8,998 nucleotides of DNA from an uncultured Acidimicrobiia bacterium (GTDB lineage Bacteria; Actinomycetota; Acidimicrobiia; UBA5794): NCBI GenBank assembly GCA_905480055.1, contig CAJQOW010000068.1:1-8998 (forward strand), given 5' to 3'. Below the pieces are notes generated by a model. It ran no database searches and had not been told where the DNA came from. It saw only the letters and a list, made by a program, of their open reading frames with translations. The translations under genes and the position numbers were made by a program. Of this stretch, positions 1 through 5,565 are shown piece by piece (position 1 is the first letter of the stretch; each line of letters starts with the position of its first letter).

Positions 1-87
1 GTTGCCGTCCTTGTCGTGGTAGATCCGCGAGCACTTGATCGTGCATCCCTTGTGGCAGGCATGGGCGATCTTACCGCCCCGCTCGAG
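1..87 (-). pseudogene. Aldehyde:ferredoxin oxidoreductase-like fragment (partial, runs off left edge)
   Basis: Read on the minus strand from base 87 to base 1, one open frame gives a peptide containing LERGGK, then HACHKGCTIKCSRIY, then HDKDGN. The C-x3-C-x3-C spacing followed by a YxDKDG stretch resembles the [4Fe-4S]-binding segment of the tungsten/molybdopterin aldehyde:ferredoxin oxidoreductase family. The reading continues beyond the left edge and stops matching at about base 87, where sequence of a different protein begins on the opposite strand. No start codon or upstream part of such a gene is present. It may be a broken gene end or an assembly artefact. The family call rests on one short motif read by eye, so it is tentative. 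Confidence 0.45.
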
Positions 88-342
88 GATCAAGTCGTGT
101 TGCCCGAGCAATCCGAGAGGATCGTTGCTGCCCTCGACGCAAAGGGGATCCCCCACGCGTACATGGCCTTCGAGGGAGAGCAGCACGGGTTTCGACAGTC
201 GGAGACGATCATCGCTGTTGCCGACGCCGAGCTGTCCTTCTATGGACAGGTCCTCGGCTTCGAAACGCCCCACGTGGGCACTCCGGTCGAGATCGTCCAC
301 TCCGGCAACCTCGGTTCCACCGAGGCCGCGGCCGAGGCGTAG
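1..342 (+). CDS. S9-family (prolyl oligopeptidase-like) peptidase, C-terminal end only
   Basis: The frame is open from the window edge to the TAG at 340-342, but recognisable homology starts only at about base 82. From there it reads LEDQVVLPEQSERIVAAL, then a GEQHGF motif and a closing FYGQVLGF block. This is typical of the last part of the alpha/beta-hydrolase domain of acylaminoacyl-peptidase/dipeptidyl-peptidase-like S9 enzymes. In that family the Asp of the G-L-E-D-x-V-V motif and the His of E-Q-H-G-F are members of the Ser-Asp-His triad; the Ser would lie upstream. Just before LEDQVV the family expects a hydrophobic strand ending in QG, and that is not present in any frame here. The upstream 81 bases instead match another protein on the other strand. 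The last 25 or so residues form an Ala/Glu-rich tail. The stop codon is also the first half of the -10 box of the next gene. Confidence 0.75.
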   Translation, partial: VAVLVVVDPRALDRASLVAGMGDLTAPLEDQVVLPEQSERIVAALDAKGIPHAYMAFEGEQHGFRQSETIIAVADAELSFYGQVLGFETPHVGTPVEIVHSGNLGSTEAAAEA

Positions 343-345
343 GCT
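340..345 (+). promoter_or_regulatory. -10 element TAGGCT for a leaderless transcript
   Basis: TAGGCT fits TANNNT and ends 7 nt before the ATG at 353, which puts the predicted transcription start at or next to the start codon. The hexamer includes the TAG stop of the upstream gene. No Shine-Dalgarno sequence is evident. The same spacing recurs before the genes starting at 3311, 4375 and 7524. Confidence 0.5.
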
Positions 346-352
346 GGGGCGT

Positions 353-499
353 ATGGAAGAGCAAGGTGGCAAGAAGAAGATCGTCCTCTACCTCGCCGTT
401 GCTGTCATCGCCGCGTTCGTCGTTGCTTTGATTGTTCAGAAGATGCGAGGCGGTTCGGAGGAGATCATCGAAGCCGAGGTTCAGGTCATCAAGACGTGA
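353..499 (+). CDS. Small single-pass membrane protein (48 aa), hypothetical
   Basis: A 48-residue protein with a short charged head (MEEQGGKKK), one hydrophobic helix at about residues 10-28, then a basic turn (QKMR) and an acidic tail. The Lys cluster before the helix and the QKMR after it leave the topology open. I do not recognise a family. The ATG at 353 is chosen because a TANNNT box lies 7 nt upstream and because the hydrophobic segment needs this start. The stop TGA (497-499) overlaps the GTG of cutA (496-498), so the two are probably translationally coupled. The last nine residues, EAEVQVIKT, copy the CutA motif EAEVQVIFKT at the DNA level (see the repeats at 469 and 654). It could be a real accessory membrane peptide or a short ORF that gained a piece of cutA. 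Confidence 0.55.
   Translation: MEEQGGKKKIVLYLAVAVIAAFVVALIVQKMRGGSEEIIEAEVQVIKT
469..495 (+). repeat. Direct repeat copy 1 (shared with cutA)
   Basis: CGAAGCCGAGGTTCAGGT at 469-486 is identical to 654-671. After one C/G difference both copies read ATC, then AAGAC, with an extra TTC in the cutA copy. Both copies are read in the same codon phase and give EAEVQVI(F)KT. Confidence 0.8.
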
Positions 500-819
500 G
501 TGAGGCAGACCAGCTGCGCATCGTGGTGACCACGGTGCGGGCGGAGGATGATGCGCGCCGGTTGGCCGCAACGCTGATTGGCAGGCGGCTCATTGCCTGT
601 GCAACGATGATCCCCGTTGTGTCCATGTATCGGTGGGAGGGCATGGTCGAGTCCGAAGCCGAGGTTCAGGTGATCTTCAAGACCACGCCCGGACTTGCGA
701 GCGAAGCAGCGGACGCCATCGCGGAGCTCCACACCTACGACCTGCCGGAGATCGTGACGTTCCAGGCTGAGTCCAGTGCCGAGTATGCGGCATGGGTCAG
801 CGACGAGACGTCCGCCTAG
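496..819 (+). CDS. cutA: CutA1-like divalent-cation tolerance protein
   Basis: A 107-residue protein, the usual CutA length. The conserved blocks are visible in order: an N-terminal strand LRIVVTTV (residues 7-14), a helix ending in LIACATMIPVVSMYRWEG, the paired strand EAEVQVIFKT, and the diagnostic HTYDLPEIV near the C-terminus. CutA proteins are small cytoplasmic ferredoxin-like trimers. They were first linked to copper and divalent-metal tolerance in E. coli, though their biochemical role is still debated. The GTG start overlaps the stop of the upstream 48-aa ORF, which argues for translation coupled to that gene. Its TAG stop lies in the palindrome CTAG, which also contains the stop of the convergent ligD gene. 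Confidence 0.93.
   Translation: MSEADQLRIVVTTVRAEDDARRLAATLIGRRLIACATMIPVVSMYRWEGMVESEAEVQVIFKTTPGLASEAADAIAELHTYDLPEIVTFQAESSAEYAAWVSDETSA
654..683 (+). repeat. Direct repeat copy 2 (inside cutA)
   Basis: This is the partner of 469-495. It has 18 identical bases, then one substitution and a 3-nt insertion relative to copy 1. This copy encodes a conserved CutA strand, so it is probably the source copy. Confidence 0.8.
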
Positions 820-3311
820 CCCTGGTACATCGCTCCGAGTTTCGCAAGCCCGCTCAGGATATCAGGCACGTCGGTGAGCACTCCGAGCAGGGGATCGTCA
901 CGCATCGATGCGAGGCGGCGCGGCATGGATGCAATGGTGAACCTGCTGATATCGAGCGAGGGGACCACCTCATCCCACCTGAGCGGGGCTGAGACCGTCG
1001 CACCAACGACAGGCCGTACGCTGTAGGGGCCGACGAGCAGCTTGCCCCTTCCGTTCTGGAGATAGTCGAGATACACCTTCCCGTCACGCCCTGCGGGGTT
1101 GCGCACGGTCGTTGCGATATCGGAAAGCCGCGACTCGACAACCCTGGCCAGGAGCTCACCCAGCAGCTTCTGCTGGTCGTAGCTGAATCCGCGCCCCATC
1201 GGAATCAGAACATGGAGGCCTGTCTTGCCGCTCGTCTTCACATAGCTGGGAAGGTCCATGTCGTCGCACATGCGGCGGATCTCCCGTGCCACCTTCACCA
1301 CCGAGGTGAATGGTGCCTCTTTGGGATCGAGGTCGAGAATGCACCAATCCGGCTGATCTATGGTCGTCAGTCGGCTCGCCCAGATGTGCAGCGGAATCGA
1401 TGCGAGATTGGCAATGTAGCGAAGGGCATCGGCGTCATCGACGATGAAGTACGTGTTGCCCTTGCCGGCTTCGTTCCCGACCCATTCGGTGCGAATCCAG
1501 TCGGGAACGTACTCGGGTGCGTTCTTCTGGAAGAACGACTTCCCATCGATGCCGTCGGGATACCTGTCCAGGACGAGTGGCCGATCGACGAGGTAGGGAA
1601 CCAGGTGATCGGAGACGGCGGTGTAATAGTCGATCAGGCCACCCTTGGTGTAGCCATCACCCGGCCAGAACACCTTGTCCGGGTTGGTTGGTTCGGTGGT
1701 GCGGGTATCGATGACAGCGGGCGGGGGAGGTTCGCTACGAAGTGCCGACTCGACAATGAAGATGCCCGACGGGTCGTAGGGCGCCAGGTCAATGAAGACA
1801 GGATGGCGTAGCGACCCGGATTCGGTGACCTCTTTGAATCGAATCGTGCAGGCCAGGACCGGGGTCACCCACGTGTCCGCATCGGTGGCCGGGGGAGTTC
1901 CAGCAGCTTGAGGTTCGGGGATGGCATCTGCCGTGAGCTGGGTGTGCATCGATGTGAGCTTGGCGTCGGTGAATCCGGATCCCACCCTGCCCGCATAGAC
2001 CAGCCCTCCATCTGCGGCCGCCGCGATGTGGAGGGCACCGACGGAGGCTCTGGAGCCCTTGGGCTCGGTGAAACCCACGATCGCGAATGTGCCCGTTTGC
2101 TCTGACTTGACCTTCAGCCAGCTGTCGGTGCGGCCCGCGACGTAGCGAGAGTCAGATCGCTTCGCCATGACGCCCTCCAAGCCCATTGCGACAGCCTGAT
2201 CGAAGAGCGCCTCGCCGATACCGACGAAGTGATCGGTGTACCGAAGGGGCCCGAGCGCGGGGAGAACTCGTGCCAGCCCAGACTTTCGATCGCTCAACGG
2301 CAATGTCCGGAGATCCAGCGCGCCGAGTGAGATCAGATCGAACCCGAAGAAGGTGGCGGGGGAGCGCACTGCAGCTGCTGCGATCTCGTGGCTGCTCGAC
2401 AGCTTGCCCCGTCGCTGGAGCGCGGCGAAGCTCGGGCGCCCGTCGGCGTCGAGAACCACGACCTCGCCATCGACCACGAATCGGTTGAAAGGGAGCCTGC
2501 GAATTGCTGAGGTGAGATCGGGGAACAGTGAGGTGGCATCGAGTCCGCTGCGATACCGCAGACGCACCGAGCGTCCGTCCTTCGACACAACGAGGCGGTA
2601 TCCGTCGTACTTGACCTCAAACAGCCAGTCGTAGTTCGTGAACGGTCCATCGGCAACCTTTGCGAGCATGAGATCGAGGGTGGCACCGTCCACCTCACCC
2701 GTTTCGGCGCCCTGCTCTTTGGCCCATGCAAGGAGGGGTGGTTCAGGATCCACAGCGGCGCGAAGATCCTCCACCGTTCGCCCCGTGAGCACCGATGCCT
2801 CGGAGAGTTCCCGTTCCTCGTCTGGGCGTGACCAGGCGTCGGTGTGCTTGATCAGGAGCCATTCCTTTGGGTTCTTCTTCATCTGCACGAGCGTCCACTG
2901 GCCAACCAGTTTGTAGCCGTGCAGGGTGAAGAGGAGTTTGCCGTTCGCAAGACCCTCTGTCGGGTCCCCGTCCCAGGTGAGCGCACCACGATCCCAGACA
3001 ACCATTTCTCCGCCGCCGTACTCATCCGGGGGGATCACACCCTCGAAGTCGGCGTACTCGATGGGGTGATCCTCGGTGTGGGCCGCAAACCGTTTGATGG
3101 CAGGGTCAAACGAGATTCCTGCCGGTACAGCCCAGGACAGGAGCACTCCGTCGTACTCGAGCCGCACGTCATAGTGGAGCCTGGTCGCGGCGTGCTTCTG
3201 GATCACGAAGATGCCTGCGCCGGATGGAGCTCCCTCATCGAAAGGCTCAGGCGTCTTGTCCGCAGCACGCTTGCTGCGGTATTCGGAGAGCCGGTCGGAG
3301 GGAGAGGACAT
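816..3311 (-). CDS. ligD: Multifunctional ATP-dependent DNA ligase D (PE-LIG-POL)
   Basis: An 831-residue NHEJ ligase with three domains. Residues about 1-160 are the 3'-phosphoesterase: QKHxAxRLHYDVRLE supplies His40, His46, Asp48 and Arg50, and EDHPIEY supplies His82. Residues about 215-500 are the ATP-dependent ligase: EVKYDGYR with nucleotidyl-acceptor Lys234, DGEVVV, EGVMAKR and WLKVK. Residues about 540-831 are the primase-like polymerase: NPDKVFWP, FFQKNAP, metal-binding DLD at Asp660/Asp662, and GLHVLIP with His700. The enzyme trims 3' ends, adds nucleotides and seals breaks held by Ku. The order matches Pseudomonas aeruginosa LigD (about 840 aa), not the POL-PE-LIG order of mycobacteria. 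I chose ATG 3311 over the in-frame ATG at 3344. The family N-terminus fits (MSSPSDRLSEYRSKRAA), TAGCAT lies 7 nt upstream, and the upstream ATG sits inside a repeat array. Divergent from ku and convergent with cutA (4-bp overlap). Confidence 0.96.
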   Translation of the reverse strand: MSSPSDRLSEYRSKRAADKTPEPFDEGAPSGAGIFVIQKHAATRLHYDVRLEYDGVLLSWAVPAGISFDPAIKRFAAHTEDHPIEYADFEGVIPPDEYGGGEMVVWDRGALTWDGDPTEGLANGKLLFTLHGYKLVGQWTLVQMKKNPKEWLLIKHTDAWSRPDEERELSEASVLTGRTVEDLRAAVDPEPPLLAWAKEQGAETGEVDGATLDLMLAKVADGPFTNYDWLFEVKYDGYRLVVSKDGRSVRLRYRSGLDATSLFPDLTSAIRRLPFNRFVVDGEVVVLDADGRPSFAALQRRGKLSSSHEIAAAAVRSPATFFGFDLISLGALDLRTLPLSDRKSGLARVLPALGPLRYTDHFVGIGEALFDQAVAMGLEGVMAKRSDSRYVAGRTDSWLKVKSEQTGTFAIVGFTEPKGSRASVGALHIAAAADGGLVYAGRVGSGFTDAKLTSMHTQLTADAIPEPQAAGTPPATDADTWVTPVLACTIRFKEVTESGSLRHPVFIDLAPYDPSGIFIVESALRSEPPPPAVIDTRTTEPTNPDKVFWPGDGYTKGGLIDYYTAVSDHLVPYLVDRPLVLDRYPDGIDGKSFFQKNAPEYVPDWIRTEWVGNEAGKGNTYFIVDDADALRYIANLASIPLHIWASRLTTIDQPDWCILDLDPKEAPFTSVVKVAREIRRMCDDMDLPSYVKTSGKTGLHVLIPMGRGFSYDQQKLLGELLARVVESRLSDIATTVRNPAGRDGKVYLDYLQNGRGKLLVGPYSVRPVVGATVSAPLRWDEVVPSLDISRFTIASMPRRLASMRDDPLLGVLTDVPDILSGLAKLGAMYQG

Positions 3312-3318
3312 TCCGGTG

Positions 3319-3324
3319 ATGCTA
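3319..3324 (-). promoter_or_regulatory. -10 element TAGCAT of ligD (leaderless type)
   Basis: On the minus strand TAGCAT is followed by 7 nt and then ATG (3311-3309). No Shine-Dalgarno sequence is visible. This favours a leaderless ligD mRNA and supports 3311 as the start. Confidence 0.5.
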
Positions 3325-3330
3325 CCGAGT

Positions 3331-3386
3331 GAGCCATGAGCCATGAGGCGTCAGTCCTGAGTTGTGAGTTCACAGTTCAGAGTTCT
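3331..3386 (+). repeat. Heptad tandem array, left arm (8 units, about GAGTTNN)
   Basis: Eight consecutive 7-bp units without gaps. They start with GAGCCAT twice, then drift through GAGGCGT and CAGTCCT to GAGTTGT, GAGTTCA, CAGTTCA and GAGTTCT. The shared core is (G/C)AG followed by two variable pyrimidine-rich positions. It begins 20 bp upstream of the ligD start. Bases 3359-3371 form a perfect 13-bp inverted repeat with 3434-3446 in the opposing array. Confidence 0.8.
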
Positions 3387-3414
3387 CAGCATCTTCGCTG
3401 TTGAACCTGGCGTC

Positions 3415-3449
3415 ACTCACGACTCATGACTCAGAACTCACAACTCCAT
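3415..3449 (-). repeat. Heptad tandem array, right arm (5 units, inverted)
   Basis: Five contiguous 7-bp units on the plus strand: ACTCACG, ACTCATG, ACTCAGA, ACTCACA, ACTCCAT. Read on the minus strand these are NNNGAGT units, the same family as the array at 3331-3386 but inverted. The 28 bases between the arrays include a small hairpin (CAGC 3387-3390 with GCTG 3397-3400). The pair could extrude as a cruciform or be bound by a repeat-reading protein. Confidence 0.8.
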
Positions 3450-3474
3450 CTTCATGGCCGTTTTTCGCGTTCTG

Positions 3475-3483
3475 TGGTATACA
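3475..3483 (+). promoter_or_regulatory. Extended -10 element of ku (TGGTATACA)
   Basis: TATACA at 3478-3483 is preceded by TG plus one base, an extended -10 arrangement. It ends 8 nt before the ATG at 3492, so the transcript would begin at or just before the start codon. No convincing -35 or Shine-Dalgarno sequence is seen. Confidence 0.45.
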
Positions 3484-3491
3484 AGACCCTC

Positions 3492-4349
3492 ATGGCACGC
3501 CCAATCGCTTCAGGAACGATCAGTTTTGGACTGGTCGCCATACCCATCAAGATGTTCTCGACGACCGAGTCGGAGGCCCGTATCGGGCTGAACTCGATCC
3601 ACGAGAAGTGCGGAACGCGCATCAAGCAGCAGTTCTTCTGCCCTACGGACGAGGTGGTCGTCACTCGCGACGAGCTCATCAAGGGCTATCAGTTCGCCAA
3701 GGACCAGTACGTGCTGTTCAAGCCCGAGGAACTCAAGGCGATGGAGCTTGCGCCGACCCAGTCGATCGATATCAAGGAGTTCGTTCCGCTCTCGGAGGTC
3801 GACCCGTTGTTCTACGAGAAGGCCTATTACCTCGGCCCGGACAAGGGAGGGGCGAAGCCGTACGCGCTGCTGTCGGAGGCAATGAGGTCAACCGGTAGGG
3901 CGGCGATCGCCCGATACGCCGCTCGCGGCAAGGACTACCTCGTGTTGCTGCGACCGTTCGGCGAGGGCATCCTCATGCAGCAGCTCCGCTATTCCGACGA
4001 GATCCGCGCGTTCGAGGACATCGACCTCGGCGACGTTGAGCTTGATGACACCGAACTGCAACTTGCCACCCAGCTCGTCGAGCAAATAGCCAACGATGAC
4101 TTCAACCCGGAGCAGTACCACGACGGTGTTCGTGAACAGATGCTCGCAGCGATCGAACAGAAGGTTGCCGGCCAGGAGATGACGTTTGCTCCCAAGGAGG
4201 AGCCGAAGGCCCAGGTCATCGACCTCATGGAGGCACTCAAGGCGAGTCTCGCCGAGGATGTCGATGGCGCAGAGGCCGAGACCAAGCGCAAAGGGCCGAA
4301 GAAGGCGTCGAAGGGGAAGGCGAAGAAGCAGGCGTCTTCCAAGAAGTGA
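3492..4349 (+). CDS. ku: Bacterial Ku, NHEJ DNA end-binding protein
   Basis: A 285-residue protein, normal length for bacterial Ku. It begins with the family signature MARPIASGTISFGLVAIPIK and continues with the Ku-core blocks CGTRIKQQFFCP, VPLSEVDPLFYEKAYYLGPD, ARGKDYLVLLRPFGEGILMQ and DDFNPEQYHD. Residues about 10-250 form the ring that threads onto double-strand DNA ends. The last 20 or so residues are very Lys-rich and resemble the basic C-terminal extensions of bacterial Ku that contribute to DNA binding. Ku homodimers bind broken ends and recruit LigD, encoded divergently 180 bp away. A longer in-frame start at 3426 is rejected: the extra residues derive from the heptad array, and family members start at MARP. 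The HTH-TPR gene follows after 25 bp. Confidence 0.96.
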   Translation: MARPIASGTISFGLVAIPIKMFSTTESEARIGLNSIHEKCGTRIKQQFFCPTDEVVVTRDELIKGYQFAKDQYVLFKPEELKAMELAPTQSIDIKEFVPLSEVDPLFYEKAYYLGPDKGGAKPYALLSEAMRSTGRAAIARYAARGKDYLVLLRPFGEGILMQQLRYSDEIRAFEDIDLGDVELDDTELQLATQLVEQIANDDFNPEQYHDGVREQMLAAIEQKVAGQEMTFAPKEEPKAQVIDLMEALKASLAEDVDGAEAETKRKGPKKASKGKAKKQASSKK

Positions 4350-4361
4350 CCGCTGCGGGCG

Positions 4362-4367
4362 TACGAT
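4362..4367 (+). promoter_or_regulatory. -10 element TACGAT for the HTH-TPR gene (leaderless type)
   Basis: TACGAT lies in the 25-bp gap after ku and ends exactly 7 nt before the ATG at 4375. It may give a separate leaderless transcript in addition to read-through from ku. Confidence 0.45.
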
Positions 4368-4374
4368 CAAGTCG

Positions 4375-5232
4375 ATGACTGGTCACGACCTGTCCCCGTT
4401 GCTTTACTCGGTCCGCGAGGTCTCCGAGATGCTCGACGTGACGCCGGGCCAGATCCGCGCATTTGTTGCTGACGGAGCGCTGACCCCGGTGAAGGGGGAG
4501 CGCGGCAAGTTTCTCTTCTCCTTCCAGGACCTTGTGGTCCTCCGTGCGGTGTCGGATCTCATCCGCGATGGTGTGTCCCCGCAACGAGTCCATGCCGCGA
4601 TCCGTGGCCTGAGAGAGCAACTCCCGACTGATGCCTCTCTCGCTGAGGCGACCATCGACGCATCCGGGCGCTCCGTGCTGGTCCGTCTCGATACCGAGGC
4701 GTGGGAGCCAGAGTCTGGCCAGGTCGTGTTCGACTTCGATGTTGCAGGGATGGCAGAACGCGCGGAGGTGATCACAGAGGCACGAGCGATCGCACAACCG
4801 ATCTCGACCCCGGTCAACAACTCAGCCGCCGAGTGGTACGCATTCGCAGACGAGATCGAAGCAACCGACCCCGCTGCTGCCGAGAACGCCTACCGCACCG
4901 CAATCGAGATCGCTCCAGACTTCGCTGACGCCCATCTCAACCTCGGCAGGCTCCTCCATGCCGTAGGCGCAGTGCGAGATGCCCTCGAGGAGTACCGAAC
5001 CGCCTTGGCGATCGACCCATCCGATGCGACGACCCTGTTCAACATTGGCGTCGCATGCCAGGACTTGGGACGGACGGAAGAAGCGATTGCTGCGTACAAA
5101 TCCGCCCTTGAGCTTGCGCCGCGGTTTGCGGACGCCAGATTCAACCTCGCCGCCCTCTACGAACGAGAAGGCGACAACGTGCTTGCGACCCAACATCTAC
5201 GGGCCTACAAGGATCTCGTCGAGCGCACATGA
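4375..5232 (+). CDS. MerR-type HTH domain protein with C-terminal TPR repeats
   Basis: A 285-residue protein. Residues about 10-80 look like a MerR-family winged HTH: YSVREVSEMLDVTPGQIRAF, then a short wing and FSFQDLVVLRAVSDLIRDG, then a helix SPQRVHAAIRGLREQL. Residues 95-125 are a linker with alternating beta-like strands. From about residue 152 come four helix-turn-helix units with TPR spacing, ending near 181, 217, 251 and 283. Typical features are AEWYAFADEIE, AYRTAIEIAPDFADAHLNLG, EEYRTALAIDPSDATTLFNIG and AYKSALELAPRFADARFNLA. A DNA-binding head plus a protein-interaction scaffold suggests a transcription regulator. Its place 25 bp after ku suggests, but does not prove, a link to NHEJ. 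No signal peptide, no metal-binding Cys cluster and no typical MerR C-terminal coiled coil are seen. The ATG at 4375 is preferred over a longer start at 4186, which lies inside ku. Confidence 0.85.
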   Translation: MTGHDLSPLLYSVREVSEMLDVTPGQIRAFVADGALTPVKGERGKFLFSFQDLVVLRAVSDLIRDGVSPQRVHAAIRGLREQLPTDASLAEATIDASGRSVLVRLDTEAWEPESGQVVFDFDVAGMAERAEVITEARAIAQPISTPVNNSAAEWYAFADEIEATDPAAAENAYRTAIEIAPDFADAHLNLGRLLHAVGAVRDALEEYRTALAIDPSDATTLFNIGVACQDLGRTEEAIAAYKSALELAPRFADARFNLAALYEREGDNVLATQHLRAYKDLVERT

Positions 5233-5235
5233 GCG

Positions 5236-5263
5236 CTGACAGCGGCGGTGTCAGGAGTACGCT
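5236..5263 (+). promoter_or_regulatory. Promoter for the 65-aa membrane protein (CTGACA-16-TACGCT)
   Basis: CTGACA (5236-5241), a 16-bp spacer and TACGCT (5258-5263) resemble a housekeeping sigma promoter. The predicted start is near 5270, giving a leader of about 24 nt. That leader carries an AAAGGA ribosome-binding site at 5281-5286, 7 nt before the GTG at 5294. This is the only protein gene here with an obvious Shine-Dalgarno sequence. Confidence 0.5.
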
Positions 5264-5293
5264 GCGGTCTCAGATTTCTGAAAGGACGAACCT

Positions 5294-5491
5294 GTGGCTT
5301 CGCAATCAAACAACACCGCAACTTGGATCATCGTTGTTGCGGCGATCCTTCTGATCGGACCACTGATCTGGGCTTTGTCGATCGTTATGGATGTGCTGTA
5401 TGCAGCGGGCATCGGTGCAATCATCTTCATCGCTGTGATCGTGATTGCCTTCATCTTCGTCAAGGGCCGCTACGACGAAAAGCACGGCTGA
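5294..5491 (+). CDS. Small two-helix membrane protein (65 aa), hypothetical
   Basis: A 65-residue protein with a polar Ser/Asn/Thr head (MASQSNNTAT), hydrophobic helices at about 11-30 and 36-55 separated by a short VMDVLYAAG turn, and a charged tail (KGRYDEKHG). No conserved functional motif is recognised; it is probably an integral membrane protein of the cytoplasmic membrane. The GTG start is supported by the AAAGGA ribosome-binding site at 5281-5286 and by a promoter at 5236-5263. It is monocistronic: a strong hairpin terminator begins 20 bp after the stop codon. Confidence 0.65.
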   Translation: MASQSNNTATWIIVVAAILLIGPLIWALSIVMDVLYAAGIGAIIFIAVIVIAFIFVKGRYDEKHG

Positions 5492-5511
5492 AGCCAACCA
5501 CGTACGAATCA

Positions 5512-5540
5512 GAAGGGCCCCGGGGTGACCGGGGCCCTTC
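5512..5540. terminator. Bidirectional hairpin terminator between convergent genes
   Basis: A perfect 12-bp GC-rich stem (5512-5523 with 5529-5540) closes a 5-nt loop, GGTGA. The outer part reads GAAGGGCCCC. There is no T-run on the right side, so on the plus strand it is an I-shaped hairpin of the kind common in actinobacteria. It sits 20 bp after the stop at 5491 and 25 bp beyond the stop of the minus-strand gene at 5566, so it can serve both. Confidence 0.85.
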
Positions 5541-5565
5541 CTGCGTTCGAGAAACCTCAGCGCCG

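Noticed and set aside
1212..1811. Open frame of 199 codons on the plus strand
   Set aside because: It is antisense to the well-supported ligD polymerase domain and shows no recognisable domain.
3312..3344. Longer ligD start at ATG 3344
   Set aside because: That ATG lies inside a GAGCCAT repeat unit. The start at 3311 matches the family N-terminus and has TAGCAT 7 nt upstream.
3331..3449. CRISPR array
   Set aside because: The units are 7 bp with no spacers of regular length, and no cas genes are present.
3426..3491. Longer ku start at ATG 3426
   Set aside because: The extra 22 residues are translated heptad repeat and promoter. Ku proteins normally begin at the MARPIASGTISFG motif.
4186..4374. 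Longer start of the HTH-TPR gene inside ku
   Set aside because: The added part is Arg-rich out-of-frame translation of the ku 3' end. ATG 4375 directly precedes the HTH domain.
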